Below, in pieces: positions 16,208 to 28,356 of a stretch of 64,000 bases of DNA. The notes beneath the pieces are model-generated. The model was given only the letters and a program-made list of their open reading frames with translations, made no database searches and was not told where the DNA came from. The DNA is from Pseudoduganella guangdongensis (GTDB lineage: Bacteria > Pseudomonadota > Gammaproteobacteria > Burkholderiales > Burkholderiaceae_D), in contig NZ_WWCJ01000001.1 of NCBI RefSeq assembly GCF_009857475.1, forward strand, positions 450,509-514,508, in the 5' to 3' direction. The translations under genes were made by a program, and so were the position numbers. Numbering within the stretch: the first letter of the stretch is position 1; each line of letters starts with the position of its first letter.

Positions 16208-16570
16208 TTAAAGCATGAACCAACAGATCGGCATCGCTACAACGATAAGCAGGCAGCCCAGCATCAGGCTCCATTCGACGAGAAAGCCGCGCTTGCGGCG
16301 AAATAGCGCTGCGCCTGTAATGATGCCGATAGTGGAAGACGCAGCCAGCGAGAACAAGTAGAGAAATAGAATTCCCTGTCCCCAACCGGCGCCGGCGTAG
16401 CCGGATGGCGGCTTGCCGAAAGCTTCCAGCGCCACGGCGCTGAACGTAAGCGCGGTGATCTCGGCAACAGCGATTGCCAGGCCGAGCAAAGTGGCGCGCC
16501 AGAGGGGGCGCGTGGCGGAAGTCATGTGCGTCGCTGGCATGCCGGTGTCCGGGGGAGTGGCCGCCGGCAT
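16208..16570 (-). CDS. Hypothetical three-helix membrane protein downstream of argH
   Basis: 120 residues if started at the ATG at 16570; ATGs at 16540 and 16525 are also in frame. Three hydrophobic stretches follow: LLGLAIAVAEITALTFSAVA, GILFLYLFSLAASSTIGIIT and MLGCLLIVVAMPICWFML. It is an inner-membrane protein of unknown function. It lies 26 bases after argH on the same strand and is probably read through from it. A much longer open frame that continues upstream through argH is a shadow frame and was not used. Confidence 0.6.
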   Translation of the reverse strand: MPAATPPDTGMPATHMTSATRPLWRATLLGLAIAVAEITALTFSAVALEAFGKPPSGYAGAGWGQGILFLYLFSLAASSTIGIITGAALFRRKRGFLVEWSLMLGCLLIVVAMPICWFML

Positions 16571-16596
16571 GTCATGTGGGCGGCCTTTGGGGCTGC

Positions 16597-17994
<1,398 letters not shown>

Positions 17995-18044
17995 AGTAGG
18001 TTTTCCGGTGAGAGTCGGACGATTATAAACAAGTAGGAGATTGA

Positions 18045-18560
18045 ATGAAGAAGTTAGCAAGTTTGCTACTGCTGGCGCTGGCCGCCGGCAGTGCTTTCGC
18101 ACAGGGTGCGCGCCCGGCCGACGTGGCCTCGGTGGACAGCATTGTGGCCGCCCTGTACGACACGATTTCCGGCCCGGCCGGCAAGGCGCGCGACTGGGAC
18201 CGCCTGCGTTCCCTGTTCCGTCCCGATGGCCGCATGGTGGTGCACAGCCCGAACAAGGAGGGCGTGCTGAATACCCGCGTGCTGAGCATCGAGGACTACA
18301 TCACCCGCACCACGCCGGTGTTTGCCAAGGAGGGCTTCTACGAATCCGAACTGGCGCGCACCAGTGAGCATTTCGGGCAGATTGCCCACGTCTTCACCAC
18401 CTACGAGGCGCGCCACGCGCCGGGCGACAAGCCGTTTGTGCGCGGCATCAATTCGATCCAGCTGGTGAACGACGGCCAGCGCTGGTGGATTTCGCAACTG
18501 CTGTGGCAACCGGAAGGCGAGAAAGCGCCGCTGCCGGAGCGCTACCTGAAGCCGCGCTGA
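18045..18560 (+). CDS. Exported SnoaL/NTF2-like protein
   Basis: 171 residues with a classic signal peptide cut after AFA (about residue 19). The mature part has the cone-shaped NTF2/SnoaL fold pattern: [28 protein letters not shown], a central helix, and [23 protein letters not shown] strands at the end. Members are often small enzymes or ligand binders; no catalytic residue can be assigned. TAGGAGAT stands before the ATG. Its TGA overlaps the start of the next gene. Confidence 0.75.
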   Translation: MKKLASLLLLALAAGSAFAQGARPADVASVDSIVAALYDTISGPAGKARDWDRLRSLFRPDGRMVVHSPNKEGVLNTRVLSIEDYITRTTPVFAKEGFYESELARTSEHFGQIAHVFTTYEARHAPGDKPFVRGINSIQLVNDGQRWWISQLLWQPEGEKAPLPERYLKPR

Positions 18561-18988
18561 TGGACGGCTTTGAGGTCAGCTGCGATGCGGGCCGCCTCGA
18601 TGTGGGCCTGGTGCACCGCTTCCTGTCGCAGGAATCGGCCTGGGCGCGCGGCATCCCGCGCGAACTTGTCGAACGCGCAATGGCCAACTCGCTCTGCTTC
18701 GGCGGCTACCTTGACGGAAATCAGGTGGCGTTTGCCCGCGTAATCACAGACCGGGCAACCTTCGCTAATATGGTGGATGTGTTCGTGCTGCCCGCGTTGC
18801 GCGGCCGGGGCTACAGCAAGCGCCTGATGGAGTCAGTGCTTGCTCACCCGGATTTGCAGGGTTTGCGGCGCTTCACGCTGGCCACGGGCGATGCGCACGG
18901 ACTGTACGCGCAATTCGGTTTTACTCCACCCTCGCGTCCAGCTACACTGATGGAAAGGTATTACCCGGATGTCTACCAGCGATGCTAG
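18560..18988 (+). CDS. GNAT family N-acetyltransferase
   Basis: 142 residues. The acetyl-CoA loop VLPALRGRGYSKRLME (R/Q-x-x-G-x-G/A type) and the strand before it, FANMVDVFV, mark a single GNAT domain; the C-terminal LYAQFGFTPP segment is also typical. The substrate is unknown. The ATG at 18560 shares its A with the upstream TGA (TGATG), so translation is probably coupled. The 3' end overlaps the longest open frame of the cyanophycinase gene but not its preferred start. Confidence 0.88.
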   Translation: MDGFEVSCDAGRLDVGLVHRFLSQESAWARGIPRELVERAMANSLCFGGYLDGNQVAFARVITDRATFANMVDVFVLPALRGRGYSKRLMESVLAHPDLQGLRRFTLATGDAHGLYAQFGFTPPSRPATLMERYYPDVYQRC

Positions 18989-19013
18989 TGAGCAAGTCGA
19001 GGAGGAGATCATC

Positions 19014-20417
19014 GTGAAGCTGAGTTCCCGCGCAAGCCTGGCCCGATTGGGCCTTGCCTTACTAGCCGCCTGCGGCCTTCCGGTACAAGCCAAGGAAGCG
19101 CCACCCAAGAAACCCGTTCCCGCATCGAGCGGGCGCACCAGCACGACGCCGCCGCCGGAGACGCCGGCCAAAGCGCCGCCGGCGCCCGATCTGAGCGCGC
19201 CGGTACGCATTGTGGCGGGCGCCAGCGCCACGCTCAGCGGCGGCTCGGCAGCCATCGCACCGTCACCAGTGGCGGCGCACCAGGGCTCCCTGGTCATCAT
19301 TGGCGGCGGCCTGCGCGGCGACAATGCGGACGTGTGGCAGCGCGTGGTGAAGCTGGCCGGCGGCAAGGGCGCGCGTATCGCGGTCTTCCCTTCGGCGGCG
19401 GGTAATCCCGAGGGCTCGGCCCAGATCATCATCGGCTACCTGCGCAAATGGGGCGCGGACGCATTCCTGGTGCCGGTTGCGGTGCGCCTGGCGGGCAGCG
19501 ACTACAAGAAGAATGCGGACGACGCGGCGCTGGCGAAAAAAATCCGCGAGTCGGACGGTATCTACTTCGCCGGCGGCGACCAGGGGCGCATCACCAAGGC
19601 CCTGGTGCGCGAGGACGGCTCGCAGACCGCCGTGCTGGAAGCCGTGTGGGACGTGTACCGCCGGGGCGGCGTGATCGCCGGCACTTCGGCCGGCGCGGCC
19701 ATTATGAGCAGCACCATGTTCGCCAATCCGAAAGCGGTGCTGTCCATGCTGCAGACCGGCATAGCGGACGGGCGCGAGCTGGGCCCGGGCCTGGGCTTCA
19801 TCGGCGACGACGTGTTTGTCGACCAGCACCTGCTGGTGCGCGGCCGCTTTGCGCGCATGATCCCCGCCATGCTGGCCAAGGGCTACCAGATCGGCCTTGG
19901 CATCGATGAGGACAGCGCGATGGTGGTCAACGCCCAGCGCGAGGTGGAAGTGATCGGCTATAAGGGTGCCTTGCTGATCGACCTGTCGCGCGCCGAGTGG
20001 GACAAGGTCAACCCGCACTTCGGCGTACGCAATGCCGTGATCAGCTATCTCGATCGCGGCGACAAGTTCAATATCGCCACCCATATGTTCACGCCCGCCA
20101 CCGAAAAAGCGGGCGGACGCATAGACCCTACCCGCACGCTGGGGCGCGGCGCGGTGTACAGCAACGATGTGCTGGGCAACAGCGCGGTGATCGACCTGAT
20201 GGAGCGCCTGATCGACAGCAACCAGGAAGAGGCGATCGGCATCGCCAGCGGCAACCCGCGCGCCAGCGGCACCGAAGTCGGTTTCGAATTCCGCTTTACC
20301 AAAACGCCGGACAGCGTGGGCTATGTGTCCACCGTGGGCGAGGCCTACTCGGTGCTGAATATCCGGCTCGATATCCGGCCGATCGAAATCACGCGACCGC
20401 TATACAAATATAAGTAG
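19014..20417 (+). CDS. Exported cyanophycinase (S51 peptidase family)
   Basis: 467 residues from a GTG at 19014, chosen because a GAGGAGGAG site (about 18999-19007) stands before it and because the protein then begins with a normal signal peptide (VKLSSRASLARLGLALLAA). A proline-rich linker follows, then the S51 fold: GSLVIIGGGLRGDN, GIYFAGGDQGRITKAL and the nucleophile elbow GTSAGAAIM with the serine near residue 225. Cyanophycinases release beta-Asp-Arg dipeptides from cyanophycin. Export suggests use of external polymer. An ATG at 18969 would overlap the GNAT gene and bury the signal. Confidence 0.9.
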   Translation: MKLSSRASLARLGLALLAACGLPVQAKEAPPKKPVPASSGRTSTTPPPETPAKAPPAPDLSAPVRIVAGASATLSGGSAAIAPSPVAAHQGSLVIIGGGLRGDNADVWQRVVKLAGGKGARIAVFPSAAGNPEGSAQIIIGYLRKWGADAFLVPVAVRLAGSDYKKNADDAALAKKIRESDGIYFAGGDQGRITKALVREDGSQTAVLEAVWDVYRRGGVIAGTSAGAAIMSSTMFANPKAVLSMLQTGIADGRELGPGLGFIGDDVFVDQHLLVRGRFARMIPAMLAKGYQIGLGIDEDSAMVVNAQREVEVIGYKGALLIDLSRAEWDKVNPHFGVRNAVISYLDRGDKFNIATHMFTPATEKAGGRIDPTRTLGRGAVYSNDVLGNSAVIDLMERLIDSNQEEAIGIASGNPRASGTEVGFEFRFTKTPDSVGYVSTVGEAYSVLNIRLDIRPIEITRPLYKYK

Positions 20418-20448
20418 AATACCGGGCAAACAACAACCCGGAGATTCC

Positions 20449-21855
20449 ATGCCTCACCTGAACAAGCTGCTGGCCGGCGCCGCCCTGTGCGTTGCCGCCA
20501 GCCAGGCGCTGGGCGCGCAGCCAGCCACCGTGCGTCTCGACTATATGCACACCGGTAATGCGCTAAACGAAAGCTACGCCATCGAGCAAGTTGTGATTGA
20601 GCCGCTGCCGTGGCCGGGCGATATGGCCAAGACCATCGACACCACCAACCGTGGCGTGAACAAGGTCGAAGTGGCCGATGCCAAGACCGGCAAGATTCTC
20701 TACACCCGCACCTTTTCCACCATTTTCGGTGAATGGAAGTCCACCGAGGAAGCGGCCAAGCTGACGCGCGGCTTCCACGAATCGGTACGCTTCCCCAAGC
20801 CTGAGCGCCCGGTCAAAGTGCGTATTCTGAAGCGCGACGAACGCAATGAGTTCTCCGTGGTGTGGAGCGTGGAAGTTGATACCGACGCGATGGACGTGGT
20901 GCGCAAGCAGGACCCGGCGCCGGCCAAGCCGATCGCCATCCGCGTTAACGGCCCGAGCGAGAAAAAGGTCGACCTGCTGATCCTGGGCGACGGCTACACG
21001 CAAGCCGACATGGCCAAGTTCGAAGCCCGCGCACGCAAGCTGTCCGACTACCTGTTCAGCGTGTCGCCGTTCAAGGAACGCGCCAAGGACTTCAACGTGT
21101 GGGCGATGGCTGTGCCGACGCAGGAATCGGGCGCCTCGCGCCCCTCGACCGGCGCGCACAAGGCGTCCAAGCTGGGCACGCGCTACGACATCTTCGGCAG
21201 CGAGCGTTACGTGCTGACGCTGGATAACCGCGCCCTGCGCGAGATCTCGCAGCATGCGCCGTATGAGTTTATCGAGATCCTGGTCAATAACGACACGTAT
21301 GGCGGCGGTGGCATTTACGGCCAGTTCAGCACAGCGGCGGCGGATAACGACTGGGCCAATTACCTGTTCGTACACGAATTCGGCCACCACTTTGCCGGCC
21401 TGGCGGACGAGTACTACACCTCGCCGGTGGCCTACGCGACCGGCGGCGCGCGCATGGAACCGTGGGAGCCGAATGTGACGGCCTTGCTCGAGCCCGCCAA
21501 CGTGAAGTGGAAAAAGCATGTGACGGCGGGGACGGCGCTGCCGACCGCGTGGCCGAAGGCGGAGTACGAGGTGCATTCGCGCGAATACCAGAAGATCCGC
21601 GCGCAACTGCGCAAGGATAATCGCCCGGAATCGGAAATGAGCAAGTTATTCAAGGAGGATCTGGCGTGGACGAACAAGCTGTTCTCCACGGCGCCGAACC
21701 GGAAGGCGGTGGGCGCGTTTGAAGGGGCGAATTACGAAGCGACCGGCTACTTCCGCTCGCAGCAGCAATGCCTGATGTTTGACCGCAGTGAGGCGTTCTG
21801 CGTTGTGTGTAATGAGGCGGTGCAGGAGACGATCGATCTCTATGCTCCGCGCTAA
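20449..21855 (+). CDS. Exported M64 family (IgA peptidase-like) metallopeptidase
   Basis: 468 residues with a signal peptide cut after about LGA (22). An N-terminal beta domain (25-165) precedes the peptidase domain, which starts VDLLILGDGYTQADM, a hallmark of M64. The zinc motif HEFGHHFAGLAD (309-320) fits HExxHxxGxxD, with Asp320 as third ligand. The family was named for a clostridial IgA protease, but environmental members have unknown substrates. GGAG lies before the ATG. It follows the cyanophycinase after 31 bases, so both may be transcribed together. Confidence 0.9.
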   Translation: MPHLNKLLAGAALCVAASQALGAQPATVRLDYMHTGNALNESYAIEQVVIEPLPWPGDMAKTIDTTNRGVNKVEVADAKTGKILYTRTFSTIFGEWKSTEEAAKLTRGFHESVRFPKPERPVKVRILKRDERNEFSVVWSVEVDTDAMDVVRKQDPAPAKPIAIRVNGPSEKKVDLLILGDGYTQADMAKFEARARKLSDYLFSVSPFKERAKDFNVWAMAVPTQESGASRPSTGAHKASKLGTRYDIFGSERYVLTLDNRALREISQHAPYEFIEILVNNDTYGGGGIYGQFSTAAADNDWANYLFVHEFGHHFAGLADEYYTSPVAYATGGARMEPWEPNVTALLEPANVKWKKHVTAGTALPTAWPKAEYEVHSREYQKIRAQLRKDNRPESEMSKLFKEDLAWTNKLFSTAPNRKAVGAFEGANYEATGYFRSQQQCLMFDRSEAFCVVCNEAVQETIDLYAPR

Positions 21856-21957
21856 ACCCGTTAAACCTGGGTCAGACCCAAGGGTCAGACCCAGTTGACG
21901 CGGCTGTCGCAGGCCAGGGTCCGACCCTTGGGTCGTACCCTGGTTTTCCGGGTTTAG
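21852..21957. repeat. Imperfect inverted repeat (GGGTC type) between convergent genes
   Basis: Outer arms CTAAACCCG (21852-21860) and CGGGTTTAG (21949-21957) pair, and the inner blocks built from GACCCAAGGGTC pair with each other with several mismatches. It spans the gap between the M64 gene and parC and reaches a few bases into both ends. The GGGTCAGACCC unit relates it to the other long hairpins at 27.3, 36.2 and 60.0 kb. It may also terminate transcription in both directions. Confidence 0.75.
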
Positions 21958-24302
21958 GTGTTAGGCACCAACCCCGTCGGCTTAATCCGCACCGGCATCG
22001 GTTTCCCCTTCCGCGCCCGCTTACCAAAGTGCGGCGCCAGCGCGGTCGGTCCCATGCGGTCCTCCTTCGCCTTCTGCGCATTGCCGATACCAAGCACAGT
22101 CACGCCCTTATCGGTAATCGCACAAGCAGCCACCAGCTTCTCCTTATCCGCCAGATCCATCAGGATCACGCCGCGGCCGCCATTGGAGAGCACCTTCATC
22201 TCATCCATGCCGAACACCAGCAGGTTCGCCTTCTCCGAGATCACAGCCACCGCACTGGCGTTCTCCGCCACCACAGTCGGCGGCAGCGGCTTCGAGCCCT
22301 CGTCCAGGGTGATGAAAGCCTTACCGCCCTTCAGTCGCGACACCATATCGCCAGCCTTGGCGATAAAGCCATAACCCGCATCCGAAGCAATCAGCAGCTG
22401 CTTGTCGCCGGTGCCCGCGTAGTAGTGCAGCAAACGCGCACCGCCCGACAGGTCCACCAGCGTGGTAATCGGCACGCCATCGCCGCGCGCATTTGGCAGG
22501 GCAGCCACCGGCACCGAATACACCTTGCCGTTATCGCCGAAGCCGAGCAGCGTATCGACCGTACGGCACTCAAACGCGCCATACAGCGAATCGCCCGCCT
22601 TGAACGTGAACTGCGCCGGATCATGGCCAATGCCGGTACGCGCGCGTACCCAGCCCTTTTCCGAGATGATCACGGTCACCGGCTCGTCCGCCACTTTCTG
22701 CTCAACGACAGCCTTCTGCGCTTCCTCAATCAGGGTGCGGCGCGCGTCGCCGTAAGTCTTGGCGTCGCCGTCGATTTCCTTGATCACCAGGCGGCGCAGG
22801 GTGGACGGATTGTCCAGCACATCCTGCAGGCCTTCGCGTTCCTTGCGCAGCTCGGACAATTCCTGTTCGATCTTGATCGCCTCCAGGCGCGCCAATTGGC
22901 GCAGGCGGATCTCGAGGATGTCTTCCGCCTGGCGGTCCGACAGCTTGAAGCGTTCGATCAGCGCCGCCTTCGGTTCATCCGAATTACGGATGATGGCGAT
23001 CACTTCATCGATGTTCAGCAGGACGATCTGGCGGCCTTCCAGGATATGGATGCGCTCATCGACCTTGTTCAGGCGGTACTGGGTACGGCGGGTCACGGTG
23101 GCGAAGCGGAACTCGATCCACTCGGCCAGGATATCGCTGATGCCCTTCTGGCGCGGACGGCCATCGCCGCCGATCATCACCAGGTTCATGGACGCCGACG
23201 TCTCCAGCGAGGTATGCGCCAGCAGCATGTGCATGAACTCAGTCTGGTTCTGGTTCTTCGACTTCGGCTCGAACACCAGGCGCACCGCAGCCTCGCGGCC
23301 CGATTCATCGCGTACCTTGTCAAGCTGGCCAAGCAGCAGGCCTTTCAGCGCCACCTGTTCCGGCGACAGGGCTTTCTTGCCCAGTTTGACCTTGGGATTG
23401 GTCAGTTCCTCGATTTCTTCCAGCACCTTCTGCGATGAAGTCCCTGGCGGCAGTTCGTACACGACCGCCTGCCATTGGCCGCGCGCCAGTTCTTCGATCT
23501 TCCAGCGTGCGCGCACCTTCATCGAACCGCGGCCCGACGCATACATATCATCGATCTGCGCGCGCGGGGTGATCAGCTGGCCGCCGCCCGGGAAGTCCGG
23601 GCCAGGGATCAGTTCCATCAGTTCCGCATGCGAGATCTTCGGATTGCGGATCATGGCCACGGCGGCTTTCGCCACCTCGCTCAGGTTGTGCGAAGGGATC
23701 TCGGTCGCCAGGCCCACCGCGATACCGGAGGCGCCGTTCAGCAGCACCATCGGCAGGCGCGCCGGCAGCAGGGCAGGCTCCTCGTACGAACCGTCGTAGT
23801 TCGGGATGAAGTCCACGGTACCCTGGTCGATTTCGTCCAGCAGCAGGCGCGAGATCGGCGTCAGGCGGGCTTCGGTGTATCGCATGGCCGCAGCGCCGTC
23901 GCCGTCGCGCGAACCGAAGTTACCCTGGCCGTCGATCAGCGGATAGCGCAGCGAAAAGTCCTGCGCCATGCGCACCAGCGCGTCGTACACCGACTGGTCG
24001 CCGTGCGGGTGCAGCTTACCCAGCACGTCACCGACCACGGTGGCGGATTTGCGCGGCTTGGCGGTCGGGCCCAGGCCCAGTTCATTCATCGAATACAGGA
24101 TGCGGCGCTGCACCGGCTTCTGGCCGTCGCACACGTCCGGCAGGGCGCGGCCCTTGACCACGGAGATCGCGTAATCGAGGTAGGCCCGTTCGGCGAAGGT
24201 GGACAGGGTCAGGGTTTCACCGCCGTCGTCACCGCCGCCGCTGTTGTTGCCGCCTTCCGGCTGCTCCGGAATCGGCTCGTCAAAGAGATTTGCTTGAGTC
24301 AT
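21954..24302 (-). CDS. parC: DNA topoisomerase IV subunit A
   Basis: 782 residues. The breakage-reunion domain carries the active tyrosine in RYTEARL (Tyr142) and the [15 protein letters not shown] quinolone-pocket helix near 98-112. The C-terminal part (from about 500) has the pinwheel repeats. The enzyme passes one DNA duplex through another to separate daughter chromosomes. parE lies 14 bases upstream on the same strand, so the two are an operon. The length and the lack of a full GyrA-box favour ParC over GyrA. Confidence 0.96.
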   Translation of the reverse strand: MTQANLFDEPIPEQPEGGNNSGGGDDGGETLTLSTFAERAYLDYAISVVKGRALPDVCDGQKPVQRRILYSMNELGLGPTAKPRKSATVVGDVLGKLHPHGDQSVYDALVRMAQDFSLRYPLIDGQGNFGSRDGDGAAAMRYTEARLTPISRLLLDEIDQGTVDFIPNYDGSYEEPALLPARLPMVLLNGASGIAVGLATEIPSHNLSEVAKAAVAMIRNPKISHAELMELIPGPDFPGGGQLITPRAQIDDMYASGRGSMKVRARWKIEELARGQWQAVVYELPPGTSSQKVLEEIEELTNPKVKLGKKALSPEQVALKGLLLGQLDKVRDESGREAAVRLVFEPKSKNQNQTEFMHMLLAHTSLETSASMNLVMIGGDGRPRQKGISDILAEWIEFRFATVTRRTQYRLNKVDERIHILEGRQIVLLNIDEVIAIIRNSDEPKAALIERFKLSDRQAEDILEIRLRQLARLEAIKIEQELSELRKEREGLQDVLDNPSTLRRLVIKEIDGDAKTYGDARRTLIEEAQKAVVEQKVADEPVTVIISEKGWVRARTGIGHDPAQFTFKAGDSLYGAFECRTVDTLLGFGDNGKVYSVPVAALPNARGDGVPITTLVDLSGGARLLHYYAGTGDKQLLIASDAGYGFIAKAGDMVSRLKGGKAFITLDEGSKPLPPTVVAENASAVAVISEKANLLVFGMDEMKVLSNGGRGVILMDLADKEKLVAACAITDKGVTVLGIGNAQKAKEDRMGPTALAPHFGKRARKGKPMPVRIKPTGLVPNT

Positions 24303-24316
24303 ATTTGTAGCGTGTA

Positions 24317-26314
<1,998 letters not shown>

Positions 26315-26338
26315 ACGTGTTCTTGGTAGTGCAAAGTG

Positions 26339-26354
26339 CTGTGATTATATACAG
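26339..26354. promoter_or_regulatory. Putative LexA (SOS) box between parE and the receiver-domain gene
   Basis: CTGTGATTATATACAG fits the CTGT-N8-ACAG consensus of proteobacterial LexA sites, and the flanking bases (TG...TA) extend the match to 16 of 20 positions of the E. coli consensus. It lies 25 bases before the parE start and 88 bases before the divergent gene at 26442, where it could govern either or both. Confidence 0.65.
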
Positions 26355-26441
26355 TATTTTCCGTCTTGACGGGGCTCTTGCCTGCGCATTCTATCCGCAA
26401 CGGCCGGTGGCGCAAGGGAATCGCGGCGGTAAAATGGGTTT

Positions 26442-27257
26442 ATGACCACAGATCGGCACCCGTTCGCAGTCAGGCTGGTCGGCTTCCCCCCGGACGCCGA
26501 ACGGGCCCTCGCGCAGGGGCTGGCGCGAGCCCCGGCAGACGGCGCGGGCTATTTATGCCTGTCCGAAGACAGCCTGCGCGACCCCGGCCTGTACATCGCC
26601 AACGGCACCGAACTGAAAGCGCTGGCCGTGATCGCATCGTTGGCGGCAGGCGACATCCGGCCCGCCCTGGTGCTGGGCGCGACCGGGGTGGCGCTGCCGT
26701 ACCCGAATTTGCCGCTGCCGGTGCAATGGAGCGTCCTGCATGGCGAGCTGGAACGCCTGCTGGCGCGCCGCGCCGCAGTGCTGGCCGGCCTGTCCGCCTC
26801 CGGCCAGCCGCTGGTGCCCGAGCGGCGCCGCCGCGAACGGCTCGACCTCGACCTGACCGAACCCGCCGTCTATGAAAGGATGCGCAAGCCGCGCCGTGAA
26901 GGCGCGGTGCTGTGCGTGGACGCCAACGCGCACTTCAGCGAACAACTGGGCAAATCGTTGAAGCAGTTCGGTACCGCCGTCTTATGGGCGGTGGACGGCG
27001 TCGGCGCGCTGGCGATTAGCCGCCAGCAGGCGGTGGCCGTGGTGCTGCTTGATTTCGCCGCCCCCATCATCGACCACTATTTACTGTGCGCCCAATTGCG
27101 CAGCGAGCCAGGGCAGCCCGAAGTGATCTTCCTCGCCCAAAGCGCCCACGACTACGACAGCACCCGCGCCCGCGCCGCCGGCGCCGCCGGCATGCTGGAC
27201 AAACCCCTCGCCGAACACCAGGTTCAATCCGTCCTCCGCAAATACATGCGCCTCTGA
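26442..27257 (+). CDS. Response-regulator-like protein with a C-terminal receiver domain
   Basis: 271 residues. The last 120 residues (about 152-271) form a receiver domain: AVLCVDANAHFSEQL holds the acidic pocket, VVLLDFAAP supplies the probable phospho-acceptor Asp, and GMLDKPL supplies the conserved Lys. One of the two usual acidic-pocket residues is not Asp (VDAN), so phosphorylation may be altered. The first 150 residues match nothing I recognise and contain no DNA-binding motif. It has no adjacent kinase. It faces away from parE across the LexA-like box. A long hairpin follows its stop. Confidence 0.65.
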   Translation: MTTDRHPFAVRLVGFPPDAERALAQGLARAPADGAGYLCLSEDSLRDPGLYIANGTELKALAVIASLAAGDIRPALVLGATGVALPYPNLPLPVQWSVLHGELERLLARRAAVLAGLSASGQPLVPERRRRERLDLDLTEPAVYERMRKPRREGAVLCVDANAHFSEQLGKSLKQFGTAVLWAVDGVGALAISRQQAVAVVLLDFAAPIIDHYLLCAQLRSEPGQPEVIFLAQSAHDYDSTRARAAGAAGMLDKPLAEHQVQSVLRKYMRL

Positions 27258-27260
27258 GCA

Positions 27261-27345
27261 AAAATGTCCACTTTGGGGTCAGGAAGAAATGTGGACATTT
27301 CGAGGAAATGTCCACATTTCTTCCTGACCCCAAAGTGGACATTTT
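27261..27345. repeat. Perfect 40-bp inverted repeat, five-base loop
   Basis: Left arm 27261-27300 and right arm 27306-27345 are exact reverse complements around CGAGG. Each arm is itself bounded by AAATGTCCAC and GTGGACATTT and contains GGGGTCAGGAAGAAA. It begins four bases after the receiver gene's stop. The same design, with two base changes in each arm, occurs at 36197-36281. Confidence 0.97.
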
Positions 27346-27443
27346 CCCTTTTTACGGTTTGTTTACAGGGGTGGGCTGTGTTTTAAGGCTGTTTTTACGC
27401 GTTGATCGATAGAGTGGTTGGACCTTAACCCTTTCGATGAATG

Positions 27444-28163
27444 ATGAAAAAACTGATCTTTGCTGCCGCGATGTTGGCGTCTTTTGGCGCTTCGGCGGAA
27501 ACCAGCCTTAATGCGGCGCTCACTTCGGACTACCGCTATCGCGGCATTTCCCAAACCCGCTTGCAGCCTGCGTTGCAGGGCGGCGTTGACTACGTCGATA
27601 GCCAAAGCGGTCTTTACGCCGGGGCTTGGGCTTCCACCATCAAGTGGACCAGGGATGCGGGCGGTGGCGGTAGTGTCGAGCTGGATGTCTATGGCGGGAA
27701 GCGCGGCCAGGTCTCTGCGGACGTCAGCTACGATGTGGGTGTGTTGACCTATGTCTACGCCAACAATGGCCTGAAACATGTGGCGGGCTTTGCCAACGCC
27801 GATACCACCGAAATCTATGCCCAGCTTGGCTACGGGCCGGCGACCCTGAAGTATTCCCACGCGCTGACCAACCTGTTCGGCTTCGTCGATAGCAAAAACT
27901 CCGGCTACCTGGACTTGAGCGCCAATCTCGACGCGGGCAGCGGCTACACCATCAACCTGCATGCGGGCCGCCAGAAAATCCGCAGCAACCGCGCCTCCGA
28001 TTACACCGACTGGAAAGTGGGCGTCACCAAAGACCTTGGCGTCGCCAGCCTGCAGTTGGCGGCCGTCGGCACTAATGCCAGCAAAGTGGCCTACGCCTCG
28101 CCGGCAAACGGCAAATTCACCGGCAGGACCGCCTTTCAGCTGACCCTCAGCAAAACCTTCTGA
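27444..28163 (+). CDS. TorF family putative porin
   Basis: 239 residues with a signal peptide cut after SAE-like ASA (about 19). The mature start, TSLNAALTSDYRYRGISQT, is the TorF hallmark, followed by alternating beta-strands with aromatic girdle residues and a terminal TAFQLTLSKTF, whose final Phe is the outer-membrane sorting signal. It should form a small beta-barrel pore. Starts at 27441 or 27444 (two ATGs in a row). Only 13 bases separate it from the first small ORF of the kdp operon, so it may supply the outer-membrane path for that system or share its promoter. Confidence 0.85.
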   Translation: MKKLIFAAAMLASFGASAETSLNAALTSDYRYRGISQTRLQPALQGGVDYVDSQSGLYAGAWASTIKWTRDAGGGGSVELDVYGGKRGQVSADVSYDVGVLTYVYANNGLKHVAGFANADTTEIYAQLGYGPATLKYSHALTNLFGFVDSKNSGYLDLSANLDAGSGYTINLHAGRQKIRSNRASDYTDWKVGVTKDLGVASLQLAAVGTNASKVAYASPANGKFTGRTAFQLTLSKTF

Positions 28164-28176
28164 AGCGAACAAGCCA

Positions 28177-28269
28177 ATGGACATCGTATTTGTCGGCGCA
28201 CTCGTCGCCTTTTTCGCCCTGGTGGCCGCGATGGCCGCCGCCTGCGACAAGCTGGGAGGGCGGCAATGA
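28177..28269 (+). CDS. Tiny membrane protein leading the kdp operon
   Basis: 30 residues: MDIVFVGALVAFFALVAAMA forms one membrane helix, followed by a short CDKLGGRQ tail. The frame was found by reading the sequence between the porin gene and kdpF. Small single-helix proteins with a polar Cys-Asp-Lys-Leu-Gly tail often stand in this position before kdpF in other proteobacteria, by my recollection. Its TGA overlaps the kdpF ATG (ATGA), which supports translation. Role unknown; a helper of the Kdp complex is possible. Confidence 0.6.
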   Translation: MDIVFVGALVAFFALVAAMAAACDKLGGRQ

Positions 28270-28355
28270 ACCTCTTTTACCTCATTGGATCGGCTGCTAC
28301 GGCCGGTTTGCTGGCCTACCTGCTGGTAGCCCTGCTGAAAGCGGAGGATCTCTAA
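28266..28355 (+). CDS. kdpF: K+-transporting ATPase stabilising subunit KdpF
   Basis: 29 residues: [20 protein letters not shown] and then VALLKAEDL, one helix plus the short charged tail expected of KdpF, which sits between KdpA and KdpB as a lipid-like stabiliser. It overlaps the preceding tiny gene by four bases and ends two bases before kdpA. It falls below usual gene-finder length limits but has the correct place and tail. Confidence 0.88.
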   Translation: MNLFYLIGSAATAGLLAYLLVALLKAEDL

Positions 28356-28356
28356 T

